Shown here: in pieces, positions 9,971-20,585 of the stretch | How positions within the stretch are numbered: the stretch's first letter is position 1 | How the letters are laid out: every line of letters starts with the position of its first letter | NCBI GenBank assembly: GCA_947683425.1 | Contig: CANTUQ010000101.1 | Location: 29,101,001-29,165,000 of the forward strand | DNA length: 64,000 nt | Source of the DNA: Excoecaria cochinchinensis | Taxonomy: Eukaryota > Streptophyta > Magnoliopsida > Malpighiales > Euphorbiaceae | Direction of reading: 5' to 3' | Made by a program: the position numbers and the translations under genes | Notes under the pieces: model-generated | The model's input: only the letters and a program-made list of their open reading frames with translations | What the model was told of the DNA's origin: nothing | The model's database searches: none

Positions 9971-12900
9971 GAATAAATTGCCTAATAAATTATTTCTTTT
10001 TTTTAAAGAAGGGAATTAATATTATATTGGTATTGCACTTATCTTTTGTTTTATTGAATTGGTGATCTAAGTGTTACAGAATCAGGACTTTGTTTATTAC
10101 AATCTGCTTTGATTTTAGGGTTTTATGAAGTGATTAAATATTAATTTTGTAAGGATTTGATCGTGCCCGGATTTTTGTGCGAGGTGAGAGAAGAGACATG
10201 CGTAAAAGCTGCCACCGTTCAACGTTTAGGTCGACGAGCAGACAAAAAGTAATTTAGTTTCACTTGGTAGATTATTATACTCTTTTCGTGATCTAAATAT
10301 AGACAGATAGCAATCGAGTGAGTAGAAATGGATGAATTTAAATCAGGTTATATAAATCACGTAACGGATAGAACAATAATTTATTTTAAAAATTAAATGA
10401 GTTAAATCATAAAAAAAATTGTAAAAGATTAAATCATAAACAAATCTATCATTGATAGATATTGAATCAAATTTAAATTACATTTATATAAATAGATTAT
10501 ATTAGATTTATATATCAAATTAATATTTACCACATTTACTGAATTCTTATGCATTGAGACATCTAGTTAATAATATATTGATTGTAAATATATTATTGGA
10601 AAATTTTTAAACTCTATTCATGAATTTTTTGTAGATTAAGGTATTGACACATATTACTAGTAATCATCTAATTAACAACTACTTTTTCAACTTCTTAAAC
10701 TTCTTTCACCTCATTTATCATATGTTATTTTCATATTAACTTGATTGATATGTGAACTTGTTCATGAATCTTATTTAAATAAGTATTTTCCTATATTATT
10801 AGTTGACAAATATAAAATTGATAGAAAAAAAAAATTACTTTCTTAATAATAGAATACAAAGTTATTATTCATAAATGAAAGTATAAATTAAATTTACATG
10901 AAAATTGAGATAGTTTAATATTAATTGGTTATTTAAAAGAGGTAAAATGCTGATTTTGAATTATTTTGAAATAGTAAATATTCAAAATTTGAATCCGAAA
11001 TTATAAATTTATTAATAAAGGGTTATAATAGTTAAACTTTCAAGTTGAAAAGTAATACTAAATTAAGTTATATACATATATACACACACACTTACAGTTA
11101 TTCCTAAGAAATTTCAAATAGATACACAGGTAGATGGGTTTTGTTTGTGTTTTTCTGTCGATGTAGCTCTAGCTGCTAAAGAGATTACTATATAGTTAAT
11201 TAATCTAATTGTATTGATGATGTTCTTATAAGTAATTAAGCTAAAGCTTAATGAGTCCAACACTGTGAGGACATGGGAATAATCCAAATTTTTTTATTTA
11301 AATAATGTTAATTATTAAGTGTAATGTTTTGCTATAGTAGAATAGTACATTAATATACTAGACTTAGTAAGCTAGCTATAATAAGGACATGGTGAATAAT
11401 CCAGGATTTAATTTTAAATTATACATACAAATATAATGACTGCAAATACTAAACAACATATGAATAGTTCAAATTTTGTTATTTTTTTCATATGGTAAAA
11501 AAACAGTAAAGTAAAGAGAAAAAATTGATACAAGTGAAAGTCAAAGTTCACATTGTCTGATCTGGATTGGACGGTTGTGATCTTAAGAACTGACAAAGAT
11601 ACTGAGTTATAGTTGACTATATATATCAAGTAATGTTGAGAGTTTTATTTGTTTTTATTTTGTGCCTTAAGAAGATTAAAACATAAACTAAAAGACAATA
11701 AAGCCACCAAATTGAGATTTGGGAGAGACAACTCTTATGACCACCAAAAAGTGAAGCAGTTTGTATTTTCTTATGTCATGTGGCTTCTGTCTTAGGAAGC
11801 TACTTGTCCTTCTTTTAAGTCTTTTTGTTTCTTAATTTTAACTTTCTTTTTCATTTTTATTTTTATTTTTCAAAATTATGGAGCTTAATTACTTAAAAAG
11901 CTAGTAGTTATTACATATGTAGAATAAAATGAACCATATCTATAAAAATTCAAACAAGATATGGAAACACAAGATGCAAATCTAAAACTAATAATATCGA
12001 ATCTCGATTAATTTAATAAATGAAAAATACTAAGATTCCGCTTAAAACAAATAAATTTCATAAAATTTTATGCAATTTATTTGTAATTTATATTTTTTAT
12101 GTTTGATATAAAAAAAAATATAGGAATTGAGAATTCAATTTCATAAAATTTATCATGATTTCACCAAATTTCACCAAAATAGGTGTAATTTGCAAATAAA
12201 TTTCATATTTTTAAGAGTTAAATTTAAAAAAAATTATAATACTCTCTTGATCATTTATTAAAAATAAATTATCCTTATACAGCTAACGTAATCTGTTCTT
12301 CTTCCTTTCCCACGACTATTTTTCTCTCCCTGCTACCACTATTCTGCACTGAATGTTAATATATATATATGACTTTTTTTTAAAAAAATATATATTATCA
12401 TTGATTTAGTATTTGTCGACATTTTTAAAATGATGATTAATAATTGTTAAATTTTTTTTATTGTAAATAATTAGGAGAAAGTATCAAAATTGGTATTGAG
12501 AATATTTTAGGAAATAAAATCAAAATAAATTTCTTTATTCATTTATTTCAAGTATAAAAATAAGTAATTCATTTTTAATTCTATATTTTATCAATTTTAT
12601 TACAAACATATAAATTCATTTACAAATGCATTCTATATGGAATTTATTTAAAAATGAATTATGCAATTTAAATTCATTTATTTCAATGGTAACCTAAGAG
12701 TTCAGAATTCTATCATTCTGAAAATTATTATAAAGAGAAACATTAAAAACAATGTACAAAAAAGGCATAAAAAGAGATTAAAATATAAAATCAAATCTAA
12801 AAATAAAAAAATAAAATAAGAATATTGCCCTAACGACAACTCCATATGCTTGAACGAGAAAGAGAGAAAGAAAGTGAAACATGTGTAGGATTTCTAAAAT

Positions 12901-15504
12901 GTATTATTATCTAATAGTTTTCTTCTATTTATTTATTTTGTAGCTTAGGGCTTGTCTTTCACTTTGGAATTCAAAAGTTTTGAAGTTTAGGAAGGCATGC
13001 ATACATGCATATGGCAAATATTTTATGATATGGGACTCTTCAAAGTTGAAGAAGAGTACAACTTTGTGGTGTTCTGTTTTTTTCTTTTACCAAAAGATTT
13101 TTAATTATATAAGCACTTGATGTTTAGATAATTAGTTCCAAAGAATAATCATATACATGTATTAGTGTAGTTTTAACTTAGAAGGTATTAGGGAATTATA
13201 TTAACTTCTAACCAATGAAAATTTGACATATTTTTTATTTCCATTAATAGCTCCGACATGTAATTAAAAATTAAAACTTGTTAAATAATAGTGAAAATTC
13301 CATTAGGTATTATTGGTCAAAACTTGTTAAATTTGTTATTTTCATATCAGTAAACACCAAGATTTATATATTCAGGCAGCATCAATTATTCAATTCAAAA
13401 TGAATTATTAACATTCAGTTTAAAATAACTTTCTCAGAAAAACAAAAGAATATTTATTTCAAAAATAAAATTTGAATTTTTGATATATATTTAATATAAT
13501 GTTGAGTTAAGGCAGTTGGTCTAAAATTTAGGTTAACATCCACCAGAGTTGTACCCACTTCCTTCAATTCCCGAGGATTTTGTATTTCACGATATGAACA
13601 TAAATTTGTCCTTAGCACTTTGGCATTACAGGCTGCGGTGTTGTAACTCCTAGGTATATTTGTTTGCTTCATTACTTCATTAAACAATCTCTTCTTGTCT
13701 TTCTTTTTTTTTTTAATTGTTAGTACTAATCAATGAACAATTTGATATAATTAATTAATCCTTCCTCAAATCTCATCCTACTCCCTTGCATTATTATCTA
13801 GACTCGGATTATAACCAAGCAACACATATATTAATCATACTATTAGACTCATACTACAGTCAAGTGAATAATAAGAAATTACGCATATCGCTCTGTATAT
13901 GGTTAGTTATTTATATATGTTTTTTTATTAAAAGAGAATTTTTACAATTTTAATCGAGTGTTAGTCGGCAAATCAAAATCTATATATAGTTATATTACTG
14001 TATACTTATGTATATTAACTAAATCATCAACCAAATTTAGATAAGAAATTTTCTTCCATTTACATTGTTTTTATGTTATTTTCGTTCATACATAGGCTTA
14101 TGCCATTATATCGTAAGAAAATAAAAAAATTGCTTACAACTACTGTATTATAATTATATAAAACTAGACTCTACATTACAATGAATTGCATTATATGTGA
14201 ATGATAATGCAAGTACGAATAATAATGTTCTATTGAATTTCAAATTCAAACTAGAAATAAAACACCCATGGTTGAATGAAAAATACAAGACATAAATATT
14301 ATTCTTCTAAAAGTTTAATTAATAGAATATGCATATTTGAACTTGAAACTTAATATCTTACAGTTTTTATTTGAAAAAAAAAACACAAAAATATATCTAT
14401 AGTTGGCAAAAAAAAAATGTTAGTTACTATATACACCTCAATTTTATAAATGAGATTATAGCGTACCTACTCCACTCTAAATTATTTTTATATGTATATT
14501 TTTTTCGTTACATTTTGAAGAGTACGTAATAGGTACATTTTCGTCAAATTCACATAAATTTTTAAAAAAATACAAATGCTAAAATAATTAAGAGGCTCAA
14601 TAGGTGAGGTTCTATCAACATTAGGAGTAATATATGCATATTATCAAGGTCAGGTGGACATGTTATTTTTGCCAATTTCAAATGTTTAAAATGTCATTTT
14701 TAAATTCGATACATGTGATTAAAACTCTCTACCACCGCTATATGTATTTTTTTTATGTATTATTCCTTTCGATTTTCATATAAGTATTATTAAGTTAAAA
14801 CTTAATTATGATGGATTTAGATAAATATTTTGAAGATAGTAGAATCCAAAAAAGAAGGGCATTATAAGATATTGAGATTATATTAGTAAAAGTTAGAAGA
14901 GACAGAAAGATTATAATTAATTTAGGGAAAAAGAAGAAGACTTAGCTTAGCTCCGACAAACAAGAACAGAAAAATGATATTCAAAGAGAAACGAGAGAGC
15001 TATAAGATAACATAGGTAGGGCACGCGTGAAATCTAGGCTAACCCACATTTCCATCCATCTTTTTGGCCTTTGTCTTCCACTAATTAAATTTGTTTAGTT
15101 CTTAATTAATGCGAGTTTATGCAGTGGAAAATGACCAAACACAGAAAGTAATTTACACAAGGACAAAAACATTATAAAACCTTCTGGTTTCCCAATCATA
15201 GGATGCCCAACAGACTCAATCGCTATGCTAATCACTGCCCTAATTTGTGGGACCTGTTTCTGCAATGGTTATCATTTAGGGGCTCATCTCAGTTGATATC
15301 ATGAATTTCTTCTATAACGGCATTATTAATAACACCTTTTTAAAAAAAATAAAAAAAAATAAAAAAAAAAATTGTTGCACCCAAACACACGAGTGATTAA
15401 AACAAAATGGTTATAGACCAATCTAATTATATATATCATTACTTTGCATACATGCCAGGATATAATTAATTAAATTGGTTCGTAATAATTTGATCTAAAT
15501 AAGA
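9971..15504. other. Long AT-rich spacer, probably old repeats
   Basis: More than 5 kb without a recognisable gene. Bases about 12030-12700 have loosely inverted ends rich in AATTCATTTATTT/AAATAAATGAATT, suggesting a decayed MITE. Bases 13500-13690 include a 77-codon open stretch on the minus strand that I do not recognise. Otherwise only A/T-rich DNA and homopolymer runs are seen. Confidence 0.45.
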
Positions 15505-15604
15505 AAAACCTATGTATGTTTTTTTTATTTTTTTTTCATTTTGGTGTAAAAATTGAAAGAAATTAGAAAAGTGAGATTACAGTAAAAGAATTTAGTAAAA
15601 TAGG

Positions 15605-15772
15605 GTGTCGACTAGCTTGCCGTTTTCCGACAGTGTGAATCTCACCTAGATTGGACACTAGGTTGCCGTTTTCTGACAATTTTAATTTTTTTTTTCAGGC
15701 GCAAAACGGTGCCATTTTCTGAACCGAGTCATGCATGTGGGACCCCATGTGTCAGAAAACGGCAATTTAGGT
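15605..15772. repeat. Left cluster of GGCAAC/CCGTTTTCTGACA repeats
   Basis: The units TTGCCGTTTTCCGACA, TTGCCGTTTTCTGACA and TCAGAAAACGGCAA occur in both orientations with GCAAAACGGTGCC between them. They are the counterpart of the cluster at 16774-17083. Confidence 0.75.
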
Positions 15773-16666
15773 GTGAACCATCTATAATATGAAATTCATC
15801 CAATTTTCTTTTCACTATTGTCTTTGCCAAATCACTTATCATTGCTCTTAGCGTTAATACGTGTAGACCATCTATAATATGAAATTTATATCAATAAATG
15901 TTATATAAAAGTTATATTTTATTTTATTTTAGCTTTACTTTATTTATTTATTTTTACAATTTAATATATAACATATTATTTAATTTAATTAACTATTTTC
16001 ATACGAATTTCTCGTCACATAATTAAAATACATGCATCTACTGTAAAAATTAAATTTCTTAATATCAACATAACCACCGGCATAATAACAGAAAACTACT
16101 TATCATTTACGTTTTCAAACATATTATATGCTTTATAGTGTCAGAAATTGTATAAATCGATTAAATAAATCCACATTGGAAATTTATTAACCGTTGTACA
16201 AACAAATTTTATTTTTTAAATTAAATCAAATAATAAAAACTTACCTTCAAAATGTTGATCGAAATTATATTTTTCAATTAACACCACCTGCAATGTAAAA
16301 ATGAAAATCAAGTTAGTCGTAAAATAAATTTTCATTTTAACTCTATTAACATAATAATACATTTTATTTTAACTATATTAACATAATAATATATTTACTT
16401 TAGCTTTGAACAAAATAAGGAGGTAATAACTAATTTATATAAGAATTCAGATGAGAATACGTAAATGAAATTTTAAAATTTGTAAGTAAATGAAGGAAGA
16501 AATGAAATAAGAGAGAACAATTATGTAATAAAATGAAGAGACAACAACCAAATTGCACACAAAAAACTTTGCAAGGAAATGAAAACAAAATAATCCGGTA
16601 ATGGAATTTGGCCTTTTAAAGTCAAATTTAAAAAAAATAAAAATAAAAATAAAAATTATACAACAC

Positions 16667-16696
16667 AGACCCGTGCCTTCGGCAAGGCACGGGTCT
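16667..16696. repeat. Perfect 13-bp inverted repeat with a 4-nt loop
   Basis: AGACCCGTGCCTT and its exact complement flank CGGC. It is strikingly GC-rich inside AT-rich DNA and could form a stable stem-loop in DNA or RNA. It is not followed by a T-run that would suggest a Pol III terminator structure. Confidence 0.9.
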
Positions 16697-16702
16697 GGTA
16701 AG

Positions 16703-16736
16703 GCTGCAGCGCACAGTAACACCCGTGCGCTGCAGC
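16703..16736. repeat. Second GC-rich inverted repeat, 12-bp stem and 10-nt loop
   Basis: GCTGCAGCGCAC pairs exactly with GTGCGCTGCAGC across the loop AGTAACACCC. It lies 6 bp after the first hairpin, so the two form a tandem pair inside the TIR element. Confidence 0.9.
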
Positions 16737-16773
16737 TTTTGACCCATATATTACAAAAAAAAAAGAATATTTG

Positions 16774-17083
16774 TCAGAAAACGGCAACCTGGGTTACTGT
16801 TTTCTGACGCACCGGTCCTACACGCATGGTTCGGTTCATGGCGTAAAACGGCACCGTTTTGTGGCATGTCAGAAAACGGTAACGTAGGTTGCCGTTTTCT
16901 GACAACCAGGCCCCACTGTCTGGTCTCCTAACCCAGATGCAAAACGGCACCGCTTTGCGCTAGAAAAAAAATTAAAATTGCCAGAAAACGGCAACCTACG
17001 TTGCCGTTTTCTGCCAACCCAGTGTCCAATCTGGGTAGGACGCACATTGTCAAAAAATGGCAATTTAGGTTGCTATTTTCTGA
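16774..17083. repeat. Right cluster of palindromic CAGAAAACGGCAAC units
   Basis: Four successive near-palindromic units (about 16774-16807, 16868-16902, 16980-17013 and 17049-17083) each join CAGAAAACGGCAAC to its inverted copy GTTGCCGTTTTCTG. Other short segments such as GCAAAACGGCACC recur between them. Confidence 0.8.
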
Positions 17084-17155
17084 CATACTATTTTGCTAAA
17101 TTCTTTTACTGTAATCTCAGTTTTCTAATTTCTTTTGGTTCTTACACCAAAAAGG

Positions 17156-17190
<35 letters not shown>

Positions 17191-17191
17191 A

Positions 17192-17797
17192 TTTTTTTAC
17201 CTAAAAAGAACCATTAATATTAAGAATAACTTCCTAATTACCAGCTCCTTCCCATTTTAAAAGCACTTTTATATTTTATTTTATCCTATTTTAAATATTT
17301 TTTTCAGAATTTGAGTGAAAAATTTACATGTTATCCATATTTATTATATACTTTATTAAATATTGTTTTATCATTCTCTGTTTTTAACTACAATTAACTG
17401 AAGTATTTGAAAATATAAAAAGGTATTTTTGTCGATTGCTAGAATTGTTTTTTATAAAATTAAGATATTCTAATCATTTACTTAATTTTCATAAAAAAAA
17501 AAAAAAAAACTTATCTCTTGAAGTGGAAACGGGAGGGGTAAATATCCATTTTGATAAAAAAAAAATTATTCATAATTAAATTTCCACTTAAAAAAGATAA
17601 AGTCCGTTTTATAACAAATATGTCCTTACAATGGAGTAATAATGAAATAAATATATGAGCAAAAAAAAAATAAATTCATTAATATCGATTGTTTTAAAAT
17701 ATTAACTATTAATCAGTTCGTTACAATAGAATAATCAGTCTATCGGTTTCAATTTTTCGGATCGGTTAACCAATATTTTTCGATTAACAACTATAAT
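17192..17797. other. AT-rich spacer
   Basis: No gene is seen. The sequence is A/T-rich with several A-runs. Confidence 0.5.
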
Positions 17798-18275
17798 TGA
17801 TAATTATGAAAATGTCATTTGCCAAAACCCAGACAGTCTGCCCAATACACTTGGCAGGGCCCAAAATTCATCAGCAAAGAGTATAAAGCGTGAGCTAGAA
17901 ACCAAAACGGCGGTCGCGTGACGTTCGATCAGACTGATGGGACAACAAGTCCTATTAGTCCACTGACACAAGGCAGCGCCCACACCCTTCACCTGCTCCC
18001 TGTCGCTTCGCCGCTCACCTGCTCTGACTACCAGTTATCACGTCCCAAGCATTCAAGTGCATCCCTCCTGTCTCATATAAATAGCCCAATGCATAGTGGC
18101 ACCAAGTATTGAATCTTTGCGACTCTGTCTCTCTAAAAATTCTCTCTCTAGAAATCTATTAACTTAAAATTCGGAGTGCTCACGCCTGATCCGACCGGGC
18201 ACTATTTCTTGCAGATTCCAAGCATCCTATCGGCTCTCTCTCCCTCTTTCAGATGAAGACTCCCACGGCTTATCA
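17798..18275 (+). mobile_element. Solo LTR (copy 1 of a family)
   Basis: A 478-bp unit begins TGATAATTATG and ends TTATCA, giving the TG...CA and inverted TGATAA/TTATCA ends of an LTR. The 5-bp sequence ATAAT lies directly before (17793-17797) and directly after (18276-18280), a target duplication for one LTR alone, so this is a solo LTR. Inside are a TATA box (CATATAAATAGCC, about 18077) and the block CCTGATCCGACCGGGCAC near 18190. It is about 35-40 percent more GC-rich than its surroundings by eye. No coding sequence. Confidence 0.87.
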
Positions 18276-18394
18276 ATAATTATAAGATGCAATCATAAAT
18301 AAAATTAAAATATATAAAATACTTAAAAATTAAAATTTTTTCAGTATAATATAATATAATTGTTGTTAAAATAAAATTTTTTGGTGAATATAAG

Positions 18395-18879
18395 TGATAA
18401 CCCTGAAAATATCATTTGCATAATGGCTCATTCAGTCGGTCCAATTGACTGGCAAGGCCCAAGGCCCAACAAGCAAGAGTAGTAGGCGTGAGCTCCAAGG
18501 CAGCGCACACGCCCGATCGGCTGATGTGACCGCCAGTCCAATCAGCCGTCTGACACAAGGCAGCGCCCATGCCCATCAACTGCTCCCAGTCACTTCGCTG
18601 CATACCTACTCTGACTGTCAGTCGTCACATCCCAAGCACTCAAGTGCCCCTCAACTGTTTTTTATAAATAGCCCAGGTAACGATGGCACCAGGTATTGAA
18701 TTTCTAGCATTCTCTGTCTAAGCATTCTCTCTTTAAGCTACTGACTTAAGTTTCGGAGTGTTTACGCCTGATCCGACCGGGCACTTTCTCTTGCAGGATC
18801 CACCTATCCGATCGGATCTTCCACTACAGATAAGCCAGCTCTCATTTTCTACTCGATAAAGATATTCTGAGATTTATCA
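18395..18879 (+). mobile_element. Solo LTR (copy 2 of the same family)
   Basis: A 485-bp unit begins TGATAACCCTG and ends TTATCA, collinear with the LTR at 17798-18275. Shared blocks include ACACAAGGCAGCGCCCA, ATAAATAGCCCA and CCTGATCCGACCGGGCAC. It has its own flanking duplication ATAAG (18390-18394 and 18880-18884). The different target duplications mean two independent insertions 119 bp apart rather than the two ends of one short element. Confidence 0.87.
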
Positions 18880-18884
18880 ATAAG

Positions 18885-19417
18885 TAACTATATTTTTAAA
18901 AATTAAGGCTTAATAAGTAAATAAATTAACTAATTCATTATCATCCTAATTAGATAGACGGTTACACTTGCTAATCGCCACTTAAAAAAAATTCAAAACT
19001 TCAAAATAATTAGGATAATGAAAAAAAGTGTAGCAAAAATACTAAAAAATGCAAAATTATTAAAATAAATTCATCCAATACTAACAACTCTTTTTTTTTT
19101 TAACTTGATACACATTATTTTCATATATATTAAAAATTTTAATTTTTTTTTTAAATTATTGAAAATTTTAGTTAATATATTAATGTTATATAACTTTTCG
19201 AATATATTTTGATTTTCGTTAATGCAAAATTGATAAATCAAGAAATAATAATAAATAGTATTTATTAAATACTAAATATAGATATATTGAACAATTAATA
19301 AATTAACTAAAATATTTTTTTAAAAAAACTAAAATATATTTGAAATATATTTTAAAATAATAAAAATTAAAGAAATATAAATAATTAAATATGAAAATAA
19401 TGAAATAAACAAATTGT

Positions 19418-19455
<38 letters not shown>

Positions 19456-20585
19456 TGTTTATGTATCGGTTATCGGTTCAGTTAACCGGTTCACGAGTCA
19501 AAAAAAATTAGTCCATTAAGATCGATTTTTTTAAAATATTAACCGTTAACTATTAAAATCGATTTGGTTAATCTATTTTTCAGATTGGTTTCGATTCGAT
19601 TTTTCGTTTAACCAAATCTAACGGTTGTTTTGCTCACCTCTAGAAATAAACATTAAATTGTCACTGTTTTTTAAAAGGAGAAATTAGTAGTAAAATACTG
19701 AAATAATTAACGCATTTTTTTCAGCAGTTAATGAATTTCTTAATTTCAATAAAATAAGTGGAGACCTACCGTGCATGGAGATAGTATTTGTCAATGTTAT
19801 TATAATTATTATTGCATTTATAATAACATGATTTTTTTTTTTTTTACAATTACTGATATTTTTCGGTTGGAGTCGGGTTATTTTATTACTTTACCTAGCA
19901 AGAGATATAATACCATATAACAATTGATATACATATACAAAATAATAATACTACCACATAAGAAAGAAATGATATATAATAATATTATTTGGGAATTTAA
20001 GCATGTCCGAGCAAAAGATACAATTCCATATTAAGAATTGATACGATAAAAATAAGACTTCCATCACTGGACCAACGATAGAATGTCAATATTTCTACAG
20101 CTAGTTTCGCCCGATAGATACAATCATGCACCATTTCTAAACAAAAATTATATCAGTTTCATTTCATGTCATTAAATTCCTAAAGTATATTTTAATTGAA
20201 ATAAATTTCCATACTTCCTAAACGAAAATCATAAGAAAAACGCCTACTGTTTACCATCCAACTATGGCCGGTTCAGCCACGTTACAGAACGCTCAGAAAA
20301 TAAAATGGAAAACATAGCAGCATAAAATCTTACAATGGTGAGACCAAAAAAAATTGATTTTTTACCTCAATTTTCCCAAGTAAATAATTTTTTCAGTGAC
20401 CGAACCATTACAAAATCAAATCTTTTGATAAAATTGTGCACAACCTATCTACTCAAAATTCAGTACAAGCCAACCCTCTAGTTGAATAAATGGTTTGATT
20501 CTTCATGCTTTCTGATCAACTCCTAACAGCCATTGCATTCTAATTTAGATTGTTCTGACCCGCAGATTCAACCGATGGATAGAAA
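18885..20585. other. AT-rich spacer downstream of eIF3f
   Basis: The sequence is A/T-rich with an (AT)n microsatellite at about 19421-19452. Between 19460 and 19640 are decayed repeats with GGTTAACCGGTT-like motifs. No gene is seen. Confidence 0.5.
19421..19452. repeat. (AT)n microsatellite
   Basis: Sixteen uninterrupted AT units. Confidence 0.95.

Larger units (their letters stand above)
15505..17191. mobile_element. Non-autonomous DNA element with long terminal inverted repeats
   Basis: Left end (about 15535-15660) and right end (about 17030-17150) are inverted copies. Both contain TTGGTGTAA, GAAATTAGAAAA, GAGATTACAGTAAAAGAA and CAGAAAACGGCAA-type blocks in the same order when one is read on the opposite strand. 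AAAAACCTAT occurs just outside both ends (about 15505-15512 and 17183-17191) and may be a 9-10 bp target duplication, as in Mutator-like elements. The interior has no transposase. It holds several copies of the CAGAAAACGGCAAC motif in opposing pairs and two GC-rich hairpins. Mutator-like is the best guess because of TIR length and target-site size. Confidence 0.6.

Noticed and set aside
16667..16736. tRNA or other Pol III gene
   Set aside because: The hairpins lack A and B box sequences and cloverleaf spacing; no terminator T-run follows properly.
17798..18112. Open frames on both strands in the solo LTRs
   Set aside because: They fall inside the LTRs, differ between the two copies and show no domain.
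17798..18879. Reading the two LTR copies as the ends of one small TRIM element
   Set aside because: Each copy has its own matching 5-bp target duplication (ATAAT and ATAAG), so they are separate insertions.
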